56,449 bases of DNA from Promethearchaeota archaeon. Its GTDB lineage: Archaea; Asgardarchaeota; Lokiarchaeia; Sigynarchaeales; SOKP01. The position numbers and the translations under genes are program-made. The notes under the pieces are model-generated. The model was not told the DNA's origin. It was given only the letters and a program-made list of their open reading frames with translations, and ran no database searches. Position 1 is the stretch's first letter, and each line of letters starts with the position of its first letter. This document shows positions 8,123 through 16,352 of this stretch, piece after piece. Location: contig WJIN01000015.1 in assembly GCA_014730295.1 (NCBI GenBank), forward strand, positions 1 through 56,449. Reading direction: 5' to 3'.

Positions 8123-8418
8123 TTAGTAAAAGTATCCACCAGATTGTTCTTTCCCGGCAGATTCAATTACTTTAACATTCGCCGCTTGTGGGCCTTTATC
8201 TCCTTCAGTGACCTCGTATTCCACGATGTCATTTTCATATAAGGTCTTATATTCGTCTCCTTCTCCTTTTATAGCGGAGTAGTGAACAAAAATATCATGT
8301 TCTTGAGACTCATCGTCCTCATATTCCTCAGGGGTGATAAAGCCATAGCCTTTTCGCTTTAAGAGGGAATCTCTTAAAAATTACGATTGTTAAACCACTT
8401 GACTTTTCCCTTGGGCAT
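8123..8418 (-). pseudogene. Cold-shock domain protein interrupted by a 29-nt hairpin insert
   Basis: On the minus strand an ATG at 8418 opens MPKGKVKWFNNR, the start of a CspA-type domain. The frame then hits stop codons inside a 29-base segment (8358-8386), and coding resumes in another frame with [11 protein letters not shown], then DIFVHYSAI, to a stop at 8123. Removing exactly 29 bases gives an intact 88-residue protein with the normal WFN-x2-KGYGFI spacing. The rest of the gene shows no decay. A TATA box lies about 46 bases upstream. It may be a pseudogene, an assembly error, or a gene read through the insert by splicing or ribosomal bypassing. No in-frame start exists for the downstream part alone. 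Confidence 0.75.
8358..8386 (-). repeat. 29-nt hairpin insert within the cold-shock gene
   Basis: The insert contains a perfect 8-bp inverted repeat, TTTAAGAG and CTCTTAAA, at 8359-8366 and 8372-8379, around a five-base loop. CG dinucleotides flank it on both sides, so the excision point is ambiguous by two bases. The arginine codon before it (CGT) and the one at its far end (CGA) are synonymous. Confidence 0.7.
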
Positions 8419-8463
8419 TACTTACTACACTTCACTTCTTAATTTTCTTACGTTTTATTACTT

Positions 8464-8473
8464 TTTATATAAA
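8464..8473 (-). promoter_or_regulatory. TATA box of the cold-shock gene
   Basis: The minus strand reads TTTATATAAAA here, about 46 bases before the ATG at 8418. That is a fitting distance for an archaeal TATA box with a leader of about 20 bases. A strong promoter argues that the interrupted gene is, or recently was, expressed. Confidence 0.6.
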
Positions 8474-8904
8474 TTGCTTTAAACAGAATTGAACTGAAAA
8501 AAATTTCTTTTTATTCAGCCCATTCTATCTAATTTAAGTATCAGAACCTATTAAACTTTTTGCTTAACTTAGCAAGGAATTCCCGAAAATCAAGCTTTTG
8601 AAAAGAAGAAATAGAATTACTGATAAAAATATGCCAATTTGCAGAAATACCGAAAATTTGGGAATAATATGCTGTAAAATTCTTCTGGTTTTAACAAAAA
8701 AAGATTTGGAATTACTCTACAATTAATGATTAGTTGAAGCCTAAAGTCAAACAATACAAATCATCCCTATATTATCATAAAAAGCAATAAATCTATAATC
8801 GAAATACTTAAAATAGATTAGTCTATTCTAAATCTAATTATAAAAGCAAATTAGGAATAAAAAAAGATATATAGGTTTTTTAGACCAAACCTTCTCTCGC
8901 AGAA
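8474..8904. other. Intergenic region before the PAS histidine kinase
   Basis: This AT-rich spacer of about 430 bases holds no convincing ORF on either strand. A TATA-like GATATATAGG lies at about 8866-8875, some 30 bases before the kinase start, and may be its promoter with a very short leader. I found no tRNA or tandem repeat. Confidence 0.35.
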
Positions 8905-11319
8905 ATGACAATTGATAAAAACAAACATTTTAATACTGAACAAAGAGAAGATATTGGAGCGATTTTTGAACATCTTCCCATTCCCGTTCATTATTGGAAA
9001 AAGATTGGAGATGATTTTATCTTTTGGGGGTATAATAAAGCGAATGATAAACTTGCAGGAAACATATTAAAAGATTCTGTGGGTAAAAAGGCATCTGTTA
9101 TTCACAGTAACGAACCACATCTTATAGATCTTTTAAAGAAATGTTACAACGAAAAAAAGGAACTATTTCTAGAAACGAAATACAGATTTAAAGAGTCTGA
9201 ACAAGAAAAGAACCTTCGTGGACATTATAAATTTGTTCCACCGGATTATGTAGTCATAGCAACTCTCGATATTACCAAAGAAAAACATTTTGAACAAAAA
9301 TTGAAGAAGTTTAACAAATCTTTAGAAGAAAAAGTAAATAAACGAACAAAAGAATTAACCAGGACTAAGAAAAAATTTAAAGGGCTTTTTATTCATTCCC
9401 CGATTCCTATTATCTTATTTAACAAAAAGGGGGATTTACTCGAACTAAATAAAGCAACAGTTAAATTGTTTGGAATCATAGATATATCTAAAATCTCTCA
9501 TTTTAATCTATTTGAACATCCCAGGCTACATCAAGATCTTAAAAGGGATCTGGAACAAGGTGAATCATTGAGGTTAACAACCAATTACAATATGGAAAGT
9601 TTGCAAAAGTCTCCTTGGTCTGAACCCGATAAAGACGGAGACATTTTAATAGATATTCAAATTACTCCCTTAAAGTTAGGTTCGGATGATAAAATCTCAC
9701 ATTATCTCATGCATCTTCAAGATATTACAAATAAAGAAACAATCAAAAAAAAACTCAGAGAAAGTGAGCAAATGTTTAGATCTATTGCCGAGCAAGCTTT
9801 AATCGGAATGGTGATAATTCAACACGATAAAATTCAATTTGTAAATAAAAATTTTGCTCAAATATTAGGATATGGAAGAAATGAAATACAAAATTGGAAA
9901 GTAGAAGATTTCCTAAATTCGATATATCCAGATGATAGAGAAATGATTTTGAACTATATCAAAAAACGACAAAAAGGAATTAATGACATTCCTAATCGTT
10001 ATGAAACAAGAGCTATAAAAAAGTCGGGAGAAATTGTATGGGTGGAAAATTTTGCAAAATCAATACGATATAATAATGAGCCCGCAGATCTTGTAATTAT
10101 ATCCGATATATCTACTAGGAAAAATACCGAGAAAAAACTTAGAGAACATCAAGTTGAATTGAATGAATTAATTGATGATCTAGAGGAGAAGGTTATGGAG
10201 AAAACGGAAAAGTTTCGCGAATCAGAAAAGAAATATCGAAGCTTATATAATAATGCTATCGAGGGGCTGGCCTTTCATAAGATTGTCTATAATACAAATA
10301 ATGAGGCAGTGGATTATATCATTCAAGATGTGAATTCGGCATTCGAAAAATTAACGGATCGAAAGAAGAAATATGTCATAAATCGCTCCGCAAGTGAAGT
10401 ATATGGGTTAACTCCTCCACCACTTCTTAATATTTATGCGAAAGTTGCTGAAACTTTAGAGCCCGAACAGATTGAATACTATTTTTTACCTCTTCAAAAA
10501 TATTTCCGTATCTCTGTGTTTTCTTTTAAAAAAGGAACCTTTATTACGCTTTTTGATGATATTACAGATACGAAAAAAGCTAAATACCAATTAGAAAAGT
10601 CCGAACGTAGATATAAAAAAGCCTATAATAGAATGAACTTCTATAAAGATTTATTTGCTCATGATATTAATAATTTCCTCCAAAATATTCGTTCCGCTTC
10701 GGAATTAATTGGCATGGAACTAAGTGATATAAAAGATAAAGAATATATTGATGAATGGATAAATATAATGCAAGACCAAATCAATAAAGCTGCCAAACTG
10801 ATAAGTAATGTACAAAAAATCTCAGAATTAGAAGAGTCTGAAACTGTCTTACACAAAGTAGATTTATGTAGGCTTTTGAATAAATCAATAGATTCACTTC
10901 GCTCTATGTATGAGGGTTCTCTCTCAGAAATTGGGATAGATTCTTATCAAGAAGATATTTTTGTTAAAGCAAACGATCTATTAGAGGAGGTATTTGATAA
11001 TTTGCTTATAAATGCAGTAAAGCATGCAGATAAAGATTCAATTAAAATTAAAATACAGATCACGAGAAAAGTCTTAAATGATAAGCAATTTATAAGAGTG
11101 AGCGTTATTGATAACGGCAAAGGTATTAAAGACTCGCGAAAAGAGAATATTTTCCAAAAAGGATATGAGAGATCAAGCGGAAAACAAGGGATGGGTTTAG
11201 GTCTCTATCTCGTTGATAAGATTATTAAAAGCTATGGGGGAAAAATCTGGGTTGAAGATCGTGTGAAGGGAGATTATTCCAAAGGAACTAAATTCATTAT
11301 GCTGATTCCTGCCTCTTAA
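8905..11319 (+). CDS. Multi-PAS sensor histidine kinase
   Basis: The 804-residue protein has no membrane segment, so it probably senses a cytosolic signal. Four PAS-like domains are visible at roughly residues 20-125, 160-275, 290-415 and 445-560. Charged coiled-coil linkers (EEKVNKRTKELTRTKKK and EEKVMEKTEKFRESEKK) separate the first two and the last two. The phospho-acceptor is His586 in FAHDINNFLQN. The ATPase domain follows, with the N box NLLINAVKHA, the G1 box DNGKGI and the G2 box GMGLGLYLV. No response regulator gene is adjacent, so it is an orphan kinase or works with a distant partner. The H-box resembles those of methanogen kinases. Confidence 0.93.
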   Translation: MTIDKNKHFNTEQREDIGAIFEHLPIPVHYWKKIGDDFIFWGYNKANDKLAGNILKDSVGKKASVIHSNEPHLIDLLKKCYNEKKELFLETKYRFKESEQEKNLRGHYKFVPPDYVVIATLDITKEKHFEQKLKKFNKSLEEKVNKRTKELTRTKKKFKGLFIHSPIPIILFNKKGDLLELNKATVKLFGIIDISKISHFNLFEHPRLHQDLKRDLEQGESLRLTTNYNMESLQKSPWSEPDKDGDILIDIQITPLKLGSDDKISHYLMHLQDITNKETIKKKLRESEQMFRSIAEQALIGMVIIQHDKIQFVNKNFAQILGYGRNEIQNWKVEDFLNSIYPDDREMILNYIKKRQKGINDIPNRYETRAIKKSGEIVWVENFAKSIRYNNEPADLVIISDISTRKNTEKKLREHQVELNELIDDLEEKVMEKTEKFRESEKKYRSLYNNAIEGLAFHKIVYNTNNEAVDYIIQDVNSAFEKLTDRKKKYVINRSASEVYGLTPPPLLNIYAKVAETLEPEQIEYYFLPLQKYFRISVFSFKKGTFITLFDDITDTKKAKYQLEKSERRYKKAYNRMNFYKDLFAHDINNFLQNIRSASELIGMELSDIKDKEYIDEWINIMQDQINKAAKLISNVQKISELEESETVLHKVDLCRLLNKSIDSLRSMYEGSLSEIGIDSYQEDIFVKANDLLEEVFDNLLINAVKHADKDSIKIKIQITRKVLNDKQFIRVSVIDNGKGIKDSRKENIFQKGYERSSGKQGMGLGLYLVDKIIKSYGGKIWVEDRVKGDYSKGTKFIMLIPAS

Positions 11320-11395
11320 GGGACAAACGATATATTGTTATGCTTTAGGTTTTATTTTCTATAACACATATTAGAAATCAGAAATCTTAAAGAAA

Positions 11396-11590
11396 ATGGA
11401 AATGGATAAAAGTGAGATCCTACCCGCCATCGGAATAATAATTATTATGACTCTAATGCTCGGGATTAGCTTAATAAGTAGTTACATAAACTTCGCGCTC
11501 TTTTGTTCTGGAGTTATACTAGGCATCTCAATATTTCTATGTTATCGTGTTTATAAAGAGTATAAACGTTCCAGAAATACAAAAAATTGA
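11396..11590 (+). CDS. Small two-helix membrane protein
   Basis: This 64-residue protein consists of a short charged start (MEMDKSE), two hydrophobic helices (IGIIIIMTLMLGISLISSY and FALFCSGVILGISIFLCY) and a basic tail (KEYKRSRNTK), consistent with both termini being cytosolic. It lies 76 bases after the histidine kinase on the same strand and could be co-transcribed with it. No family is recognised. Confidence 0.55.
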   Translation: MEMDKSEILPAIGIIIIMTLMLGISLISSYINFALFCSGVILGISIFLCYRVYKEYKRSRNTKN

Positions 11591-11677
11591 TAAACGCTCT
11601 TAGATCAGAAACATAAATATAAAATTTATAATCAAAATATATTAATATTTATTAGAGTTCTAATCGAATCTAAAGGT

Positions 11678-11839
11678 TTAATCCTGCGGTGGATCCATTA
11701 GTTGTTCAACCCTTCGCCGTACCGCATCGATAATAAATTCAGAATGCGAACGATATCCTAATTCTTTGTGTATTTCCATAGCTTTCAACGAAGATTGGAC
11801 TAAATCTTCGGGAATCCGCACTGTGCGATATGTCGTTAT
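11678..11839 (-). CDS. Ribbon-helix-helix protein with apparent AUA start
   Basis: A minus-strand frame encodes TTYRTVRIPEDLVQ, then LGYRSHSEFIIDAVRRRVEQL. This is the beta-strand, helix, helix pattern of CopG/MetJ-type DNA-binding repressors, in 53 residues. No ATG, GTG or TTG is in frame. The codon at the expected Met position is ATA (11839-11837), and a GGAAGGGG ribosome binding site lies six bases before it. An in-frame TGA 30 bases upstream rules out a longer protein. A TATA box (TTATATAAA, 11891-11899) fits a short leader. Either AUA initiates here, or the start codon is mutated or misread. Confidence 0.65.
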   Translation of the reverse strand: MTTYRTVRIPEDLVQSSLKAMEIHKELGYRSHSEFIIDAVRRRVEQLMDPPQD

Positions 11840-11890
11840 AATTATCCCCTTCCAAAAATATCAATATTTCATTGATAGAATTATTCCCGA

Positions 11891-11899
11891 TTTATATAA
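11891..11899 (-). promoter_or_regulatory. TATA box of the ribbon-helix-helix gene
   Basis: The minus strand reads TTATATAAA about 50 bases before the proposed AUA start. This places transcription initiation near 11867, just ahead of the GGAAGGGG ribosome binding site. It supports the short frame as an expressed gene. Confidence 0.5.
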
Positions 11900-12097
11900 T
11901 TTTAGAGTCTGAAATCTTGACAAAATTTTTCTAAGATTTTTTTGGTTTCGATTATTTTGGATCGGAATCGACGGAAATTAATGCTTACGAGATGGATAAT
12001 TTCTATTATTTTTTATTTTTCTGTTAAGATTGTTCCTATATTTTAGAAATTCGTCGGTCTCTCCAATTATTTATGTTGTTTCTAAATAATTAATTAT

Positions 12098-12244
12098 ATG
12101 GAAGAACCAAATTCCTTTTATGATTGGGAAAAAAGAATTATCAAAAAGAAAAGAAGGAAAAAACTAACAGAACCAACAAGTATCGGGATTTCTGAAGAAG
12201 AATTTAAGGACCACATGAAAGAATGGCGACTCCTGAATTTATGA
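12098..12244 (+). CDS. 48-residue basic protein
   Basis: A short ORF runs from an ATG to a TGA. It has an acidic-aromatic start (MEEPNSFYDWEKR), a very basic stretch (KKKRRKK) and an amphipathic tail (SEEEFKDHMKEWRLLNL). The composition is protein-like and the tail would form a helix. No family is recognised. It lies alone between two minus-strand genes. Confidence 0.4.
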   Translation: MEEPNSFYDWEKRIIKKKRRKKLTEPTSIGISEEEFKDHMKEWRLLNL

Positions 12245-12268
12245 TGATTAGAAAGAATAGGAAAAATC

Positions 12269-12583
12269 TTATGAATTATGAATTAAAAAATGTAGATTTT
12301 CCTCATTATAATTATAGTTGAGGCTCAATTCAATAGTTTCAATAATAAAATTTGTGTATTGCTGAAATTCTTTGAATGAAATCATAGAATTGGAGGTGAG
12401 AAGCATCCTTCTTAAGTTTTCAAGTTTCTTTATTGCCTCGTGAAGATTTTTTTGATTAATTTGTGATCCTGACTCAATAAGACGTGAATTAAGGATATTT
12501 AGTTCAAGATCTAATAATTTCATTAACTCTTCTTCCAATAATAATCCCGAGTTAAATCTTGGGTGTTTAATCGTATTTGACAT
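12269..12583 (-). CDS. Small helical protein of unknown function
   Basis: The protein has about 104 residues and is predicted to be all helical and soluble, with leucine-rich amphipathic segments (LLLEEELMKLLDLELNILNSR and EAIKKLENLRRMLL, the first spanning about residues 13-33). Starts are possible at 12613 (GTG), 12598 and 12583. I chose 12583 because an AGGGA precedes it by eight bases. No family is recognised. Confidence 0.5.
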   Translation of the reverse strand: MSNTIKHPRFNSGLLLEEELMKLLDLELNILNSRLIESGSQINQKNLHEAIKKLENLRRMLLTSNSMISFKEFQQYTNFIIETIELSLNYNYNEENLHFLIHNS

Positions 12584-12777
12584 TTTCAATTCCCTCATTA
12601 ATATGGTACTCACTGGATAAACTAAATCAAAAAGGGAATTAAAGCTTTTAAGAGTCCAATATTTGAATTATAATTGAGTTGATAATCAAGTTATTTTTGT
12701 CTCCATTCTAAGCCTAGTTATATGAAATCTCTTTCAAATAAAAAAAGATAAAAAATTTTAGAGGTTTTTTCCTTAAC

Positions 12778-13506
12778 TTATTTTTTGCGAATTTTTTTCA
12801 CACTAATCAATAGCGAGATTGTTGAAATCAATCCAACAAGTAAGAGAGAATATCCAGGAATTCCATTCGAACCTGAGCCAAAATTAGGGAGGATGTCATA
12901 ATAAGTGTTTCCACCAGAGTCTCCTGAGGAAATTATTACAAATTTCCATTCAGAAATAGAATTCACCGATTGAATAGAATCAGTAAAGTGAGTTTTAGGA
13001 AAAGTCATATTAATCATATTCCCAGAAATCTTTGCAATATTTTGATAAGTGGCTCCTCCTGGTAAGCGAGCAACCTGAAAATTATATGTTCCATCCCCCT
13101 CAATACGTGAAATCCAGAGATCCGCATATTCAGTTCTTAGATTGTATTCAGATGAAAAACCCCCAGGAGTATTTGTTCCATTAATTTCCGCATAAATAGT
13201 TATTGATGCATTTTTATTGCTATATTCCCCATTAAGATATACCACAATAGTATAATTATCCCCTGTTTCAGAGAAAGTTGCATTTAACAGATCTAAAGAA
13301 GGAATTTGTTCTGAACTTTCTTGGAAACCACTATTTGATAAATATAAATCATCAATATCATCTATTAATACATTATCACTTCCCACTGTCTCAAAACCGG
13401 GGTATCCTTCATATGCTTGAACTGAGCCAGCTAAAAATATAACTAGGATTATGGTTATTAAGGAAATAGGAATTATTATTTTTCTTATTTTTGTAAGATG
13501 TGTCAT
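12778..13506 (-). CDS. Exported protein with CTERM-type sorting tail
   Basis: This 242-residue protein starts with a signal peptide (a basic start, then IIIPISLITIILVIFLAGSVQA), followed by an extracellular region rich in Ser, Asn, Gly and Tyr with beta-like strands. It ends with a Pro-Gly element (GIPGY), one hydrophobic helix (SLLLVGLISTISLLI) and a basic tail (KKIRKK). This three-part tail is the recognition signal of the archaeosortase/exosortase systems, resembling the PGF-CTERM and Asgard CTERM classes. A candidate processing enzyme is encoded at 34545-35606. It is probably anchored to the cell surface. Confidence 0.75.
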   Translation of the reverse strand: MTHLTKIRKIIIPISLITIILVIFLAGSVQAYEGYPGFETVGSDNVLIDDIDDLYLSNSGFQESSEQIPSLDLLNATFSETGDNYTIVVYLNGEYSNKNASITIYAEINGTNTPGGFSSEYNLRTEYADLWISRIEGDGTYNFQVARLPGGATYQNIAKISGNMINMTFPKTHFTDSIQSVNSISEWKFVIISSGDSGGNTYYDILPNFGSGSNGIPGYSLLLVGLISTISLLISVKKIRKK

Positions 13507-13810
13507 TTAAATCATATAAAAAATGATTTTGTTATGTATATTTAGTCCTTATCTTTATTAAGTCCTTCTTTTTACATTCTTGTAAGGGTTAATGGATTAT
13601 GTTTCTTCCTAAAGGCAATTTTGAGAATTTTGATCATATAAAGATCTCATTCTATTGATTTTCTAAATAGAAAAAAACAAGTGGATCAAAATCAATAATT
13701 CTCCTATTAAGATTACCTAAAAACATGAATTAAAACGTAGCAAAAGTTGATAGGATTTAAAAAACAAAAGCAAGCGGGTTAGCTAAGATATTTAATTTTA
13801 TTATTCTTAT
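13507..13810. other. Intergenic region, no gene seen
   Basis: This 304-base AT-rich spacer lies between the glycyl radical enzyme gene and the exported-protein gene, both on the minus strand. I see no ORF, tRNA-like arm or repeat. It presumably holds the promoter of the exported-protein gene and the 3' end signals of the enzyme gene. Confidence 0.35.
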
Positions 13811-16201
13811 TTAAAATATAGTTCTAGTAATAATTTCATCTTGAGCTGCTTTACTGAGCTCAGTGAAATATACGGTATACCCCGCTATTCGAACTACAAG
13901 CCCTTGATATTGTTCGGGATGTTTTTGCGCATCACAAAGAGTTTTCTTTCCAACCACATTGAACTGTATTTGGAACCCTCCCTCTGGTTCACAATAAGAT
14001 TTAACTAATGGGATAAAAATTTCCTTTTCTAAGTTGTTTGGATGAAATGCTAAAATAAGGGAATGCCCATTGGTCATGAGCTCATTTTTTAATTTTTTGA
14101 CCGAATTGAGAATCGCAGTTGGGCCATTTTTATCTCTCCCATGGGTAGGACCGATTCCATTGGAAAGTGGGTCCCGAGATTTTCTTCCATCCGCAGATGC
14201 TCCCGTAAAAGCTCCGAAGGCGAGATGGAGTGAGGTTGAATAAATACCAGGATTGAATTTTCCTCCTCGATAATTATCCCATTTTGATATTTCTCGGCAG
14301 AAAAGTTCCGCAACATCGATTGCAATCTTATCAACATAATCGATATCATTCCCAAATTTAGGGACTTTATTGATAAAAATTTCCCGCCATTCCTTTCCCG
14401 TTTTTCCTTTATAGTTGCCTCGATAATTTTTCTTGAGAATTTGAATCAAGTCCTCTAATTCCAGTTGCTGCTCTTCAAATACTAATTTTTTAATAACTGC
14501 CAAACTATCGGCTGCGGTGGCAAGTCCTATAAGCTGAGGACCCGTGAAATTGTAAATGGCGCCCCCTTGAGTAACATCCCGAGCATTCTGAATGCAATTA
14601 CTCGTAGTCGCCGAAAGGAAAGGTTGTGGATCAAGTTCTGCAATTGCACGGTCGAGATACTCCATAGACTTTACCATGTTTTTAATAAAATATGAAATTT
14701 GATATTCGAAAGCTTCCCATAGATCCTCATATGACTCAATGTTTAAATCAATGGAAGCGCCATATTGTTTTCTGGCAAATAAGTCCATACCATTGGTTAA
14801 TGCTAATTCAAGGCATTTCACGATATTTAGTTGATTAGAATTAGTAGAACCGAACGATTTATAGGGATGTTGCGGCTCTACGCATCCGACAGGAGCATAT
14901 TCCCTCGCATCTTCCAGCGTAAAACCGCGGTTCACGAGTCCGGGGACCATTACTTCATCATTAAATAGAGCTATGCTTGTACCATCTTTAATGGAATCGG
15001 AGAGAGCTTCTAAAAATCTTTTTGAGGTTTTTTGATGAATTCGGGCTGAGAAAGTCGGTTGGACTGTTTGGAGCTGAGTATAAGATTTGAGTATTTGAAA
15101 AGAGAGTTTATTGGTGGCATCATTACCCGCTTGATCTATACCTCCAATGGTCAAGTTTTCAGCGATGGGGGGTCCCTCACCAGCGTTCGCTCCTAAAGCA
15201 AAAATATAGTTCCACAGACTTGTAAGCTTAATAAAAAAGCATTTAAGCAGAAAATCCACTTCGATTTTGTCTATTTTCCCCTCATTTAGATCTTTGGTAT
15301 AAAATGGATATAAATCTTGATCGAGTCGGCCTACACTCACTGCAAATCCACCATCCTCAAGACCGCAAATAAGCTGGTTAAAATAGATAAGTTGTATCGC
15401 TTCTCTAAAAGAAGTTGGCGGAGCTTCGGCTATATTTTGGCAAATCTCAGACATTTTTTGTAGTTCCTTTTTTCTCTTTGGATCCTCGTTCTGATTCGCC
15501 ATCGAAAGCGCGTGGTGCGATAGTCTTTTGACAAATTTTATCACTGCATCTAATACAATAATTACCGATTTTAAGAAATTACGTTTTTTCTCAAACTCTT
15601 CTTCGTCTTCATTGAGGGATTCTAATCTGTACTCCGCCCTTTGCTTTAAGCCTTTATAGCCATATTTCAACACATTCCTATGACCAGGAAAGAAATGACC
15701 AATACCATTTGTATATTGGACCTCTACTGTAAAGACCAATTTATCTACAACATCTTTTAATTTACCATCTAAAGAAGATTTGAACTTCTCATAAACCGTA
15801 GTTTCTTCGTTCTTCCAATAGGGGATAATCTCCTCCTTCAAGACTTTTTTATCTTTTTCAGAAAGCTGTAATTGTTGAATAAACCGAGCTTCATAAGTAC
15901 CTATATCTTGTTCTATGGTGTCAATACGGACTTCGGGATAAAGAGGAGTACCTACATACTTACTAGTTCGATTTCCCACGATAAACTCATCTTCCCAGAT
16001 TATTATCGTCATATTAGTTAAAAAATGTTTCATGGCTTTGGCAAAACGGATAACAGGCGGTTCTCCTTTCGTTTTCTTATAAGACTCAGTAAATAATTGT
16101 GCTCGTTCAATACATATTTCGCGGGGTTGAGATACGACTTTTTTTTTCATTCGATCTATTCGTTCCTCGAATAATGAGGGTGTTTTTTGTTCAATTTGCA
16201 T
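13811..16201 (-). CDS. Glycyl radical enzyme, eliminase/dehydratase type
   Basis: The 796-residue protein has both hallmarks of the family. The thiyl cysteine is Cys440 in PVGCVEPQ, followed by Glu442. The glycyl radical site is Gly774 in VVRIAGYTVYF, 22 residues from the end. The GCVEP motif is that of glycerol/diol dehydratase-like and choline trimethylamine-lyase-like members. Pyruvate formate-lyase has two adjacent cysteines instead. It is oxygen-sensitive and needs a radical-SAM activase, and none is encoded in this window. The substrate cannot be read from the sequence. It is strictly anaerobic in character, in line with an Asgard archaeon. Confidence 0.92.
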   Translation of the reverse strand: MQIEQKTPSLFEERIDRMKKKVVSQPREICIERAQLFTESYKKTKGEPPVIRFAKAMKHFLTNMTIIIWEDEFIVGNRTSKYVGTPLYPEVRIDTIEQDIGTYEARFIQQLQLSEKDKKVLKEEIIPYWKNEETTVYEKFKSSLDGKLKDVVDKLVFTVEVQYTNGIGHFFPGHRNVLKYGYKGLKQRAEYRLESLNEDEEEFEKKRNFLKSVIIVLDAVIKFVKRLSHHALSMANQNEDPKRKKELQKMSEICQNIAEAPPTSFREAIQLIYFNQLICGLEDGGFAVSVGRLDQDLYPFYTKDLNEGKIDKIEVDFLLKCFFIKLTSLWNYIFALGANAGEGPPIAENLTIGGIDQAGNDATNKLSFQILKSYTQLQTVQPTFSARIHQKTSKRFLEALSDSIKDGTSIALFNDEVMVPGLVNRGFTLEDAREYAPVGCVEPQHPYKSFGSTNSNQLNIVKCLELALTNGMDLFARKQYGASIDLNIESYEDLWEAFEYQISYFIKNMVKSMEYLDRAIAELDPQPFLSATTSNCIQNARDVTQGGAIYNFTGPQLIGLATAADSLAVIKKLVFEEQQLELEDLIQILKKNYRGNYKGKTGKEWREIFINKVPKFGNDIDYVDKIAIDVAELFCREISKWDNYRGGKFNPGIYSTSLHLAFGAFTGASADGRKSRDPLSNGIGPTHGRDKNGPTAILNSVKKLKNELMTNGHSLILAFHPNNLEKEIFIPLVKSYCEPEGGFQIQFNVVGKKTLCDAQKHPEQYQGLVVRIAGYTVYFTELSKAAQDEIITRTIF

Positions 16202-16352
16202 AATATTCGACTTTTATTTTTCTGATGATAAGAATAAAAATTCTCTCTAATTATCATAATATGAAATGGACCTATTTCAAACTAATGCTATTTACAATCA
16301 TGAAAAAAATCCCAAATTTAAACTCTAATTCACTAAATAAAAGAAAAAAAAA

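Noticed and set aside
8358..8386. The cold-shock insert as a bulge-helix-bulge mRNA intron
   Set aside because: For every excision that restores the normal reading frame and spacing, the four bases before the bulges do not pair. The tRNA introns in the same window pair well by the same rule, so ordinary archaeal splicing is not supported here.
13811..16201. Pyruvate formate-lyase
   Set aside because: The active site reads GCVEP with one cysteine and a glutamate two residues later. Pyruvate formate-lyase has two adjacent cysteines.
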